This document shows positions 1 through 10,881 of a stretch of DNA of 64,000 nt, piece after piece. Source of the stretch: Bugula neritina (lineage: Eukaryota > Bryozoa > Gymnolaemata > Cheilostomatida > Bugulidae); NCBI GenBank assembly GCA_964035545.1, contig OZ037770.1, positions 5,997,662 through 6,061,661 of the forward strand, read 5' to 3'. The position numbers and the translations under genes are program-made. The notes beneath the pieces were generated by a model. It had not been told where the DNA came from. It saw only the letters and a program-made list of their open reading frames with translations, and made no database searches. How positions within the stretch are numbered: the stretch's first letter is position 1; every line of letters begins with the position of its first letter.

Positions 1-452
1 CATTTGCTGTGCTATTAGATCTAAAATTGGGATTCGTATTTTGCTATTTTTTTAAAGGACGTTATAGGGGTTCAGTTTATTTGAAGACAACCTTTATACT
101 TTCAAATAAAAAGTCATACATTTTTGTTCTGCATCCAGAGCTTTTATATAGCAATATTTTTAGCCCAATATAATATGGAAACTACGCAAAATTAATTAGA
201 CTCCTATATCATATTTATTTACGTCAATCTACAAATGTGTAATTGTTTATAATTAGTTGATTTCTCGGAACATTAGATTTGAGAATGTTATACGATCTCG
301 TTGAGATAAAAAATCAATGGTAAAAATAATTACAAATTCTCAAGCAATATAGTTCTTAAACAGCCAAACAAAAAAAATCTTAATATTACAGATTTTAAAA
401 GTGTTAATTTGTCATAATTCAAGTCATATTAACCAAAATGAAAAATAATTAC

Positions 453-522
453 ACGGCCCACCGGGATTCAAACCACAGACCTCCGGTCTTGCAAGTAGGC
501 ACGCTAACCAATTACACCACAA
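453..522 (-). repeat. tRNA-derived SINE head
   Basis: On the minus strand a B-box-like GGTTTGAATCCC lies at 474-463 and an A-box-like TAATTGGTTAGC at 514-503, spaced as in a tRNA. The cloverleaf is imperfect and AT-rich sequence follows, so this looks like the head of a SINE and not a functional tRNA gene. Confidence 0.55.
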
Positions 523-1682
523 TATAGCTACTGGGTACACTAATCACTAGATCTCACCCAGTTTTCTGAACTCCACTGGCCTATCTACTACTCTTTCAGC
601 CTTCAGCTAAGCGCCCCTAGCCTCTCAACTCCCCGGAGTACTATTACTGCACCTCACTAAAGGCCAACGTGTAAACTCATCACTACACACAACAAGATAG
701 CAATGCTTTTATAATGCCTTTTTATTTACTAGTAACTTGAAATTAGTTTATGCAAATCTTTACCTTTATGCTATCGTATATCTTTAGGTTTAAAATAATT
801 TATGAGTCACATTTGAAAATCTGCCTCATCAGTTTTTTCCTTGTATGATAAATAAAGTAGTGTTGAGTGACTTGCTCAATATCTACCAGACAGCTTTAAT
901 AGTTGGCTAAAAAGGAAGTGCTAATTTATCTAATTGCATATAGGGACAGTGTAGTAATGAGGTAGATGCAGTATTGGAAAAATGGAGAAAAGCCTGCATG
1001 TTCTAGATTAGAAATGTAGCATAAGCAGTTATGTTCTAGTCAAAATTTGAACCTGCCCCACAAGCCAAAATTTAACAACAAAATTAAAGAATTTAAGCTT
1101 TTTCAATTTCTCCACTACTGCTTCTCAATGAGCATGCACCTGTTAGGGTTTCCTTGTTAATTACAGCCAGACTCCTTGCAGCTACATCAGAGTTTTTACC
1201 ATTTCAACATAAGCTTATATCTAATATAGTTTGAGCAGTTGTTTCATTGCTTTTCTCTTAGCAAAACAAAGGAAGGTGCATTAAGGAATCTAGTGAAAAA
1301 ATCATACTTACCTTCTTCTTAGAGTTTATTCAGACAATTGAGATGGTAGGACCATTGAACTATAACTCCGGGTTATAGTTTCAGTTCAGTGGGTAGAACC
1401 TAGTGTGTTAGGTACTGAAACATTTTTAAAATGTGTTTTGATTCATATCAGAGAAATTGAGGAAAGTTTGCATAATAAATAACATATAATAGAATAAAAC
1501 CATAGTTTTAGGCTTTATTAGAACCTCTAAAGCCCACAACCTTTAAACTAAGTTTTGAATATATTATATTGTTTATTATCTAATACTTGAGCTCTCTGAT
1601 ATGAGTCTGCATGCACTCTGAATATACTTTGATGACAATGAAGTTACAGCATAAAATGATTCACTTAGTTTAATTTCACACT

Positions 1683-1723
<41 letters not shown>

Positions 1724-1797
1724 ACACACACACACACACACACACACGCACGCACACACACACGCACACACACACACACACGCACGCACACACACGT

Positions 1798-1828
<31 letters not shown>

Positions 1829-1895
1829 CACACACACGCACGCACGCACGCACACACACACACACACGCACGCACACACACACACACACACCCGT

Positions 1896-1981
<86 letters not shown>

Positions 1982-1982
1982 A
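1683..1982. repeat. CA/TG microsatellite with CG interruptions
   Basis: About 300 bp of CA dinucleotides with scattered CGCA variants lie immediately upstream of the 2014 exon acceptor. Long open frames of Cys-Val or Thr-His on either strand are artefacts of the dinucleotide repeat. Confidence 0.95.
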
Positions 1983-2013
1983 TTATAAAGAAAGTGTTGT
2001 GGTTATTTTGTAG

Positions 2014-2286
2014 TGCTTCCTCCAGTAACTGAGGTGAGGGCTAGTTTATCTCCTATAGATTATCCAAGTGTTCTCGTCAGATGGAAAAGCTCTTTCTTGA
2101 ACCCCCTATGGGACACTGTGAGAGTAACATGCACCCCAGAATGCCCCCCTGTTGTTGTCACTTATAGTAAACAGACGGCAGCTAAAGTTACCGACCTCCT
2201 CCCTGGGGAAAAATATGTCTTTAGAGTTACTGCACTTAGCAACAGCAAGATGATAGCTTCGGTAGAAAGTCAACCATTGATTGTTG
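2014..2286 (+). CDS. FN3 domain exon 1
   Basis: The exon of 273 bp (91 codons) lies between acceptor ...TTTTGTAG and donor GTAAGA and is phase 1 at both ends. It opens with LPPVTEV, continues with the VLVRWKSS strand and CTPEC, and ends with the FN3 signature [14 protein letters not shown]. The CxPEC cysteine pair is shared by the next two FN3 exons and may form a family-specific disulfide. Confidence 0.8.
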
Positions 2287-4481
2287 GTAAGAAGAGTCTT
2301 CATAGAACACTAACATCTACAATACCTTAAAAATCTGCAATACACTGACATGTACAAGACAATGATATATTTACAAGACACCAATACTTCCGTACAGTAC
2401 ACTAACAATACATATAATAAATTTCATGGTTGAAGTAATTTTTTGATTATAATAAAAGTTTTGTTGATTTTGTTGTGATTACACCGTTGTATTTAGTAAC
2501 AATATTGTCATGGTCTAGACTTTAGTGATTAGACTTTTGTCTTCAGAGAATAAATAGCCACTTAGTTTTTTTCCAAACCACAAAAAATTTAAATCATAAA
2601 AACTGACAAAATGAAGTTGACTGCAAAAGATAAGTTTGATTGTAGATACCACTCCAGTGACCAATATCACAGCTGCCTTGCTGCCAGAACAGAACAGCAC
2701 ATCTGTGAGAGTTACCTGGGACTACATCTCTATACCAACACTAGGAAGCGACATAGAGATCCTGTGTGAGCCAGAGTGCCTAGGAAAATGGGTGATGGAC
2801 AGAGCCAGGTCAGAAATAGTCTCTCGTCTTATCCAAGGAGAATCGTATGCGTTCAAAGTCGGTGTGAGATACAAACGGATTCATACAGTCAGCAACCTAT
2901 CCAATCCTGTCACACTGGGTATACTATATTTATACCTGTTATGTAGAACTTGATTGGCTGTACTTTTCAATCTAGTGAAGATAATTGGTTAGGAGACTAT
3001 TGCAAGCTTGTCATAACAGTTGAAGCAATTGTGGTTGACTTTAAATAGGGACAACATAAGATTTTATGCAGCTATATGCATTCTAACAACTTTTTCAACT
3101 TTAATTTGAGAATAATGTTTGTTTTTATTAAAAAGTTTCAACAACTCCATTTGTGATATTTTAATTAACATCCTCTCTTTGTACATTTTGTACTAGTAAT
3201 ATCTTGTACAAAAATATCATTGTTTCCATCTTCACTAGCTGAACGCATTTTAAAACAAGACATAAACTATTTTGTTGCTTTGGTATCAACCAGCCAACTG
3301 TTCCTATATAAACATAGACTAATTATAATAAGCATTTTGCATACAGACAAAATATTATGTTCTGATAAATAACTTTTAACAGGTTAATATTGCTTTATAC
3401 AAAACATTATAATCTCATCACAGTTCTTGTTATGTACTGTTGATATTTTGAAGCTAAAGCGCTTGCGTAGACATGACTTTGTTACAATATGTAAAAGATA
3501 CTTCATTGTAGCCATGTGTTCCACAGTACTGTCTGCTCATATGACATGCTATCTCTCAATAGGTGCACCGGTATGACATGGGAGTTGTTGGGTGTCACTG
3601 ATGTATTTCTAGAATAATTATAATTAATATCTCGCTTATTATCAACAAAAGTTTATAACAGCCATATTTGTTACAAGTTAGTTTAAATTTGAAGTGTGAA
3701 TCATATTATGCTGCTTTATGAAATATCTTCTAGCTGTACTCTACAATCATGTGACTTGCTACAGTTCCAGCTTCAGCGAGCAATGTCACCTCCATCCTGT
3801 CATCAAACTACTACACAAGTGGAGCTATGGTCTCCTGGACTAACCCTCCTTTCTACACTAAATGGGACTATGTAAGAGTTTCCTGTCTCCCAGAATGCTC
3901 TTCTATCAATGTCAGCTCAAAGCTGAGCTCAGCTGAAGTCTCCGGTTTAAGTCCAGGGACTGCGTACTCCTTCGGTGTGACAGTGGTTAAAGATGAGCTA
4001 GAGTCACCAACTATATGGAGTGAGAGTCAGACTCAAGGTGAACTGAGATCAGTTTATGTCTGTAGTCTACACTCACCCTACTATATGCCCTATATTCTTC
4101 AGTAGGCTAAGGCATTCTTTAGGAGAGTGAAACTGCTGGAATTAAGCTTGCCTCAACAATGATTAGTTGCTATTTATAGCTAATAATAGTTTAAACTTAT
4201 ATATTGCTTTCAGAGAATCCTTTTGAAATGAGAGATGAACCAATTTATTACCTCTTTGTTTAATTATTTGTTTGCTTAGCTGATGAATTTACTCAGTGGT
4301 CTCAATTGTAATGGCTAGCACATTTGCTTGTAAGCCAGAGGTCTCGGGTTTGAATCTCAGTGGGAGCAAAGCTTTTTCATAGAGATATACCTATATATTT
4401 GAGGTGTTTGCATAGTAGCCAAAAGCATCTTGCTTTATGTGTATCAAACGGACGAGAACACACACACAATACACACACACA

Positions 4482-4574
<93 letters not shown>

Positions 4575-4647
4575 CGCACACACGCACACACACACACACA
4601 CAATACACACACACAATACACACACACACACACACACACGCACACAC

Positions 4648-4684
<37 letters not shown>

Positions 4685-7454
4685 GAAACACACGCAAACA
4701 CACGCACACCACAGACACACACACACACACGCACGCAAGCACGCACACGCACACACACACGCACACACACAAACACATACGCGCACACACACACAGACAA
4801 ACACCCAGACACACACACACGCACACGTACGCACACACTTGGACACACACACACGCACACACACGTACGCACACGCGCATACACACGCGCACACACCACA
4901 GACACACACACGCACGCACACACACACAAGGCCTGTATTTTAGTGTTTATTTTGTAAAATATTGAGCCAGTATTAATGCTGATTTTTTTCACACATTTTA
5001 CTCAAGACATACCGTATAGCCAGGTGGTTTTTATTGTTAACTCTTTTGTAGCTCTGCCAAGTATTACAATAATTATAACAGATTACTCCAACTCATCAGT
5101 CACCTTATCCTGGAGACCCATTCAGAAAATAAAAGTTCTTTTCTACCTCATGGGCTGGAGGGCCAGAGTAAGTAAAACACAAGATTGAATATGTTGTTAC
5201 AGAATTTAAAACTCTTAACAGTTTATAATATCTATAGCAACAATGAAAACATATTATTTCTCAAAAAATAATATATAACATAATATGATAAAATATAATA
5301 TATTTTTAAATAATATAATATTATATATTAAAATATAATATAACATAACATAATATAATATGATATATTACAATATATTTTTATATAATCTGATTTATTA
5401 TATATTAAAATAAAATATAACATAATATATATAATAACATAATGCTGCATGTAATATAATATTATAATAAAACATAACATAATATAGTAATGTAACATAA
5501 TGGAGTATAAGACATGTTTACAACATATATGTAATGAATAAGCTGAAATATTACACGAACTAAACAAAGTAATAATTCACAGCTATAACGGAAATAAGCA
5601 AGTTTTGCAGTCTAGCTCATTCTTATAGCATCTACTATATTTTATTTCAGCCAAATGGAATCGGCACCACAAAACTAACTGCGGATGCTTCTAACTTTAC
5701 TCTCAATTCACTCCAGCCAGGCTTTACATATATCTTCACTCTGCAGGCAGTGGTTGGAGGTGGACAGATGAGGGTGGCGAGTAATTCAGCTACCTTCACC
5801 GCTAGTAAGTCTTTTAACTGCTTATAATATAATATGAAGTATTTTAAACTATTTTTAAAACGTTTTTATAAAGAATTAAAGTGTATCTATAAAAGAGATC
5901 AAAATTGCAAATGCTTAAAACTTACTTTAAATTATTTTGATAAGTTGTATTTTATATTATATAATATTACATTACATTATATTATATTATATTATTTTTT
6001 TATGCCTATGAAGGGAGTAAAAAATGAACTTGTAATCATATACTTTATATATAAAGATAAATGTAGAGGTAAATGTGGCAAACAAATCAAAATGAGACAC
6101 AAAGTTACAGAAAATGCTGCTTGCTGCTTCAGTCTAAGTGATTGATTTGATTGAATTGCTAAACAAAGCTATACATGTGTGATATTTGTTGATCAGAGTT
6201 TACACTACATTCTAGAACCTTTGCCACCTAACAATCTGCAGGCAGACTTGCAAAAAAGAAGAGTTGTGTTCTCATGGTCACAAGCTCCTGGCTGGAGAGA
6301 CAACTACCTTGTAGAGCTGGTAGAAGTTTTCACTGACCGAAATAGAAGTGGTGAGCTGTTGTTAATTATTCAAAACTCCAAAATTATGTGAAACAAATAA
6401 ATTTAATTTAGTAGTAAAAATTATAACAAAATTAATTTATCAGAAATTATAGCATATATTCAGACTGTTTCAGTTCGGTGGGAAGATATTTAATAGTTGA
6501 CAATTCTTGATTATTAAAGTCATTAGATCACACAAAAGTTAAACAATAATTTAAAAAGATTTAACAATTTTTCCAATATATGAGTAGGCTATGACTCTTT
6601 AAAATCGATCATAACTTGTTTATACAATAAATAGAGTCAGTGTGGAACCTAATTATAAAGATATCTTGTGTATAAAAAAAGTCACTCACTTTGATCAACT
6701 TAACTTAGCTAAATATTTTTAAGCCTATATTGTAAAAAGAGCAAACAAGTTTCAATTCACATATCTATGATTTACGCAATAAATTTGCAAAATCATCAGT
6801 ATCAGTTTTCATGCATATGTAAAGTTATAACAAAAATTAGACAAAATAGAAATCGTGGACTATATGGACTCTATTACTTCAGGGTTTCCATATCTTTGCT
6901 GCAAAAATATTGTGTACATAACTAAACAGCCAATCAAAAAGCACTTATTTACTCATTGGCTATTTGGAAAACCAACTGATTTGAGAATTTAAGAAACATG
7001 TAAAATTAGCTACTTATCTAACCATTGTAGAAATAGTAAAGCAAATAAGGTCTAAACTTTGTTGTTGATAAATTATGTTTTATGACGTTTGAGATGACTT
7101 GAGAAGACTTCACTTGCATACGTAATAATTGCAGAAACCTTTGTACTTGACGGAAACACGACAAGCCAGGAATACATGGTGAGGAGTGACAATGTAAAGC
7201 TGGTAGTATGCGTGCTTCAAGCCCTAGTTAACAGCACGAAAGAAAAAGTTATGCACAGCTCTGGAACGATTGTTCAAGTGCCACTTCCACAACTAGGTAT
7301 GCTACTGCAGGTAGCAACAAATATAATTTGAGCAACTTATGGCGAATATTTTAGTGACATCTAAATTGCATTCAAAGTTTATACAAAGATATGGATTTTC
7401 TGTGAAAAATATTTTATGCGCAGTATATTCACCTAGGTTTAACCAATTATATGA

Positions 7455-7534
<80 letters not shown>

Positions 7535-10500
7535 TATATATTAAAAACTTATTGAAAGTATGGCTAGGAGATTTTATGTTTGCTGCAACTATGGGGAACT
7601 TGGATTTATGAAATTTGTTATAGTCTTAGTGAAGATTAACAAGTTTGTTGTATCATCACTTTCTGTTCAAACTTATTGTTGAATCAACTTGGATAAAGTT
7701 TTAAAAAAGACTGTAAGTGTTTCATAGCTTGAAAATTTTCTGCTTTTAAATGAATGAATATTGCAACATATTTATCATTTACTGGTCTCTAAGTTTTCTT
7801 TGTTTTTTAATCGTCAGATTATAGTGCTCAAAAACTGAAATATTTTTACAGTTGAACGTGCCTGCTGTCATGTTCCTGGAGCCGTAATTTATTTCATATA
7901 AATTATGATTTCTTCAAATCAAAAGTCAGGAGTTTAGCATAAAGTTTATGTCCCAGAAACATTGCTTCACCTGAAATTCACGATAAAAATAATGTGTATA
8001 CTACATTTATTGGCTTTAGAGAGCAGCCGTTGTCTAGGGGTTTGAATATCTGCCTAATAAGCACAAAATCATGGGTTAGAGCCCCGACAAAGACCATTGG
8101 TGATGTTAGGAAGAGTATATTATACAGTCATCATTACTTCGGTGCCCCATTTGAATAAGTTCTTAGCTCGATTTAAAAAAGCTCTCCAATCATTGATGGC
8201 GACTATAAACTTGTGCAAGAAATACCATATTGGCTTTTGAGAGAACTTTGACGTATTATTGTGTTGTAGAAAACCCTGATGACTTCAGCACAAATATATT
8301 AGATACTACAACACAAGGGCCACATAAAACACGTCTCAATGCAACAACTGCACCATTTCTTCCAGGAGCACTCGCCGTGTGTATTTGTCTTATAGCTGTA
8401 ATGAGCATTGGAGTGGCCGTAACTTTGAAACTCTTTTTCAAGCTGACAGTCCAAGGAAGCAAAAGTATGCCCTGTAATATTACTAGTACTAAGAGCTAGC
8501 GCTATACATATTATAACCATAATATTACCACTAAATAACCCAATTTTCAAATGTCATGTGTTATTTATTGTGCAACTAATATTTCCATGCTTCTCATAAC
8601 TTTCATCCGATATATTTGTATTCAGATTATATATCTATTTGACAGACCTGGGTGCAGAGTCTAGAGAGAGAAGTGGAAGTGGGTACACAGATTTGCACAT
8701 CTATGAAACAATAGATATTTCTAATGAGGGCTTTGTTGAGACCACCACCACCGATGAAGAAGGACCACCTGTTCCTACCTTTATTGGAACCTTGGAAATG
8801 ATGGAAGTAGTTAGAACTGACCTGGATTTAAACAGCTCATGCTCTTATCCTAAAAAAAATACAAAAGTCTCGCAACCTGATCATACTGATAAGTCATCAA
8901 TTAACAAACAAATCACAACAGAACATTCTAAAGCTCCTGACAGACTTAGCAAGTGTGATTTAATTGAAAGTGACGCAATTAGCAGAGCCAAATCCATCAC
9001 TCATCAGGTGCTTGATGGTGACGGTACTGGTTTCAAATCACAACCCAGTGACAAAAGTCACTCACAAAACAAATTATTGACCTGTATAGGCACAGATCAG
9101 ATTACCGTACACAGGGACTGTCAGCTGCCACCTCCATTGACCTTTGACTCAAATGCTGCTATAGTGGACAAACAAATGACAATGAAACTTGACGTAGACA
9201 ACAAGTTAGGATATGTCACTTTGAGTGATCTTACTGGCTATGAGCCCCTGTTAACGAGGGGTGTAGATAACACTCCGTACGCAGTGATAGATGTAGAAAC
9301 CGGGCAAGTGGGTAGGGCCAATAGTGAAGACTCTATCAACGCAGACAACCAGGTGCAGCCAAAGCCTGGTTATGTAACCCTAAGCGATCTCACAGGGTAT
9401 GAGGTGATGACTGAAAGTGAAGGAAGTAGTTGCAGTGTGTATACAGGGCTAGATAAACAACCAGGCAAGGTTATCGCTGATCTACAACCAATACAGATGT
9501 GTCTTATTCAATGCAGTCAAACTCAAAGAAAGTTTTGAATACGCCTGTGCTTTAGTCAAGTTTCTAATCATAACATTCATTGCAGAATAAAATCATTCTA
9601 CAGCCTCAGAAGTTTCTGTTGAGTTTCAACAGGCTGGCCTAATTGAAAATTTGCAAAAGTAGTCGAAAGACTAGGACTATTTCTGAGGTGGCTGACAATT
9701 GTACATAAAGTTAGAAAACCACATGCCAGACTTTAGTTGTCATACCATTGTACCCCTGTACCGGGGCACAATGGACCAATATTTTCGTCATGAAAATTTC
9801 ATTATTCTGAAAGTTGTGAGAGAGATAGAAACAACAAACTGATACCTGTAATAGACAACAGATGCGGCATTAAGACTAAAAATTATTGAACTAGTAACTT
9901 AAAAAACAGACGAATGAGAGCAACAAATGCAAAATTCGGCCGGTTGTGCCCCCCTCCCCGTTACCCCTACTTAATTAAGGAGACATTATGTACCATATTA
10001 TGTATTTTTTGTCATACGATAGCATGTTCTAATAAAATCTCTATATCAGGTGAGCACCTGCTATTTTCTGTCAGGATGTCAGGTGAGCACCTGTTATTTC
10101 CTGCCAGGGTGTCAGGAAACTGGATTGGTAAAAGCGTCTCCTGTTCAAGTTTTGATGCAGTTTTCAATGCACCATTTTTTCCACATGATACTTTATGACT
10201 GTGTCACTTTTGAACATCTGTTATATTGTTATAGCTGCTGTGAAATGAAACATGGGAGATTTTCTCAATACTTTGTGCAAGATTTTGATGCTCAGCAATT
10301 TTTATTTTAAGAATTTATAGCTGCTAAATTAATTTCTTTGGTATTATGAGAGTATTTTCAATCTTTGAAACTCTGTTGAAAACAAGCATAGCGTTTAAAC
10401 AAGGCTGTAAAAAGGAAGGTGTATTAGTGTATTACATCCTATAGTATGTTATACATACATACTTGAAGTCAGTGTACCAGATATACATTTTCTGTCCTAT

Positions 10501-10744
10501 AGTACTGGTTGTGTGTGCTGCAGGTAAGAATGTTGAGTTATGGAGTACAGAAGAAGTGAGAGTGTGGCTGGATGCTATTGGACTCGGAGAATACAAAGCA
10601 GTGTTTGCTGAAAACTGCATAGAAGGGGAAACATTGATTAGCCTTAATAAAGCAGATGTGAAAGAACTGGGGGTGGAGAAAGTAGGGCATCGGGTTAAAC
10701 TCGATAAAGAAATTAGAAAACTGATTGCCGAAAGCAATGCCTAA
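2014..10744 (+). CDS. FN3-repeat transmembrane receptor with cytoplasmic tyrosine motifs and SAM domain (3' part, multi-exon)
   Basis: Ten exons in compatible phase encode, in order, five fibronectin type III domains, one transmembrane helix, a cytoplasmic tail with several tyrosines, and a C-terminal SAM domain. This is the plan of a type I cell-surface receptor: extracellular FN3 modules bind ligand or neighbouring receptors, tail tyrosines may be phosphorylated to recruit SH2 proteins, and SAM mediates oligomerisation. No kinase or phosphatase domain is seen, so the tail would depend on recruited enzymes. FN3 borders are phase 1 throughout, typical of shuffled extracellular modules. The 5' end, with signal peptide and perhaps further domains, is outside the window. 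Element 1 begins 138 bp after the stop, so it may lie in the 3' UTR. The junction between tail and SAM exon is uncertain (see 8646-9538). It is not matched to a named gene. Confidence 0.75.
2646..2918 (+). CDS. FN3 domain exon 2
   Basis: The exon is again 273 bp and phase 1 at both ends (acceptor GATTGTAG, donor GTATAC). Key features are VRVTWDY, CEPEC and [13 protein letters not shown]. Its length and layout equal those of the preceding exon, which suggests module duplication. Two NxS/T sites (NIT, NST) near the N-terminus fit an extracellular location. Confidence 0.8.
3765..4037 (+). CDS. FN3 domain exon 3
   Basis: This is the third consecutive 273-bp phase 1-1 exon (acceptor GCTACAG, donor GTGAAC). 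It carries [14 protein letters not shown] and [19 protein letters not shown] and similar sites suggest glycosylation. The match to the first two modules in length, phase and CxPEC supports a common origin. Confidence 0.8.
4294..4370 (+). repeat. tRNA-derived SINE head
   Basis: A tRNA-like stretch has an A-box-like TAATGGCTAGC near 4309 and a B-box-like GGTTTGAATCT at 4347-4357. It lies in the intron just ahead of a CA microsatellite. It is degenerate and unlikely to be a functional tRNA. Confidence 0.5.
4455..4930. repeat. Long CA microsatellite
   Basis: About 470 bp of (CA)n with CG, AT and AGA interruptions lies in the intron between FN3 exons 3 and 4a. The long low-complexity open frames on both strands here are not genes. 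Confidence 0.95.
5052..5167 (+). CDS. FN3 domain 4, first half
   Basis: The 116-bp exon (acceptor TTTTGTAG, donor GTAAGT) starts in phase 1 and ends in phase 0. It encodes [20 protein letters not shown] and the first strands of the fourth FN3 module. An intron interrupts the module here, unlike modules 1 to 3, and the second half follows at 5651. Confidence 0.7.
5225..5500. repeat. AT-rich simple repeat (ATAATATAACATAATATA-like)
   Basis: A degenerate run of TAATATAA, ATAACATA and related units lies in the intron that splits FN3 domain 4. It has no coding content beyond low-complexity frames. Confidence 0.8.
5651..5804 (+). CDS. FN3 domain 4, second half
   Basis: The 154-bp exon (acceptor TTTATTTCAG, donor GTAAGT) runs from phase 0 to phase 1. 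It contains [17 protein letters not shown], the FN3 F-G strand signature. With the first half it makes 90 residues, the normal FN3 size. Confidence 0.75.
6216..6350 (+). CDS. FN3 domain 5, first half
   Basis: The 135-bp exon (acceptor CATTCTAG, donor GTGAGC) is phase 1 at both ends. It encodes [11 protein letters not shown] and [11 protein letters not shown], typical strands A-C of FN3. The module continues at 7135. Confidence 0.65.
7135..7296 (+). CDS. FN3-like domain 5, second half
   Basis: The 162-bp exon (acceptor ATTGCAG, donor GTATGC) is phase 1 to phase 1 and stays open when joined to the 6216-6350 exon. It has the pattern [20 protein letters not shown], compatible with late FN3 strands although the LxPGxxY signature is lost. 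With the first half it makes about 99 residues, and it is the membrane-proximal module. Confidence 0.6.
7457..7540. repeat. TA microsatellite
   Basis: (TA)n with a short CACACA interruption lies in the intron between FN3 domain 5 and the transmembrane exon. Confidence 0.95.
8020..8092 (+). repeat. tRNA-derived SINE head
   Basis: The segment beginning GAGCAGCCGTTGTCTAGGGG has tRNA-like spacing to a B-box-like GGTTAGAGCCCC at 8074-8085. It sits in the intron before the transmembrane exon. The cloverleaf is poor, so a SINE relic is more likely than a tRNA gene. Confidence 0.45.
8270..8464 (+). CDS. Transmembrane exon of the FN3 receptor
   Basis: The 195-bp exon (acceptor GTGTTGTAG, donor GTATGC) is phase 1 at both ends. 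It encodes a short juxtamembrane stalk with an N-glycosylation site (NAT), then a hydrophobic stretch [19 protein letters not shown] followed by KLFFK. The outside-to-inside polarity agrees with FN3 domains upstream and a tyrosine-rich tail downstream. Confidence 0.75.
8646..9538 (+). CDS. Cytoplasmic tail exon with duplicated [11 protein letters not shown] motif
   Basis: The exon encodes about 297 hydrophilic residues rich in Ser, Thr and Asp. The acceptor at 8644-8645 is preferred to the AG at 8624-8625 because only the former keeps phase 1. Tyrosine motifs include [13 protein letters not shown] near the start and two copies of [12 protein letters not shown], around 9209-9244 and 9368-9403. 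The first copy has LGYVTL, which fits the ITIM-type pattern (S/I/V/L)xYxx(I/L/V). A TGA at 9536-9538 and an AATAAA at 9586 allow an isoform that ends here. To reach the SAM exon a phase-1 donor inside this exon is needed; candidates are after 9434 (GTGTGT) and in GTGGGTAGGG near 9310. Which is used cannot be decided from sequence. Confidence 0.65.
9586..9591 (+). terminator. Possible polyadenylation signal AATAAA
   Basis: A canonical AATAAA lies 48 bp past the TGA of the tail exon. It would support a transcript ending before the SAM exon. Such hexamers are common by chance in AT-rich DNA. Confidence 0.35.
9592..10523. other. Intron or intergenic stretch before the SAM exon
   Basis: No exon is recognised between the tail exon and the SAM exon. 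The stretch holds a short direct repeat with paired E-boxes (10047-10093) and otherwise AT-rich sequence. Confidence 0.5.
10047..10093. repeat. 33-bp direct repeat, each copy with palindrome CAGGTGAGCACCTG
   Basis: The palindrome CAGGTGAGCACCTG occurs at 10047-10060 and again at 10080-10093, within a nearly identical 33-bp unit. Each palindrome contains two E-boxes (CAGGTG/CACCTG) on a 2-bp spacer. It could be a bHLH or zinc-finger binding site, or a chance duplication. Confidence 0.5.
10524..10744 (+). CDS. SAM domain exon, C-terminal
   Basis: The exon starts in phase 1 after acceptor GTGTGTGCTGCAG and ends at TAA 10742-10744. It encodes about 72 residues with the SAM signature: [19 protein letters not shown], then [20 protein letters not shown] and [22 protein letters not shown] domains form head-to-tail oligomers or bind other SAM proteins. 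The phase matches the FN3 receptor upstream, and no other gene lies between, so it is assigned as the receptor's C-terminus. It could instead be the last exon of a separate small gene. Confidence 0.75.
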
Positions 10745-10881
10745 AGAGATTAAAACCCATAATAATTTTAAAGATATAATATATTGAACTATCCTTACTT
10801 ATTAGCAATATTATTTTTAGCATAAAACTTAACTGCTTATATTTTTATACTGTGGAGTTAGGATTATTCCATTTTATATAT

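Larger units (their letters stand above)
1..2013. other. Upstream non-coding sequence, probably intron
   Basis: No exon could be recognised here. The stretch is AT-rich and holds a minus-strand tRNA-derived SINE head (453-522) and a long CA microsatellite ending just before the first fibronectin III exon. Because the exon at 2014 begins in phase 1, coding exons of the same receptor, including its signal peptide, must lie to the left of the window. The sequence is therefore best read as intron. Confidence 0.5.

Noticed and set aside
453-522. Functional tRNA gene
   Set aside because: The acceptor stem does not pair and the boxes are imperfect; SINE-derived.
1352-1381. Palindrome AACTATAAC...GTTATAGTT
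   Set aside because: A short 9-bp inverted repeat in AT-rich sequence with no partner feature; chance is likely.
1576-2032. Long Cys-Val and Thr-His open frames on both strands
   Set aside because: They are translations of the CA microsatellite; only the frame after 2014 has FN3 content.
4360-4992. Six overlapping open frames of 168-201 residues
   Set aside because: All are low-complexity Thr-His or Cys-Val from (CA)n.
8626-8645. Alternative acceptor ATTCAG at 8624-8625 for the tail exon
   Set aside because: It would put the exon out of phase with the transmembrane exon; the AG at 8644-8645 keeps phase 1.
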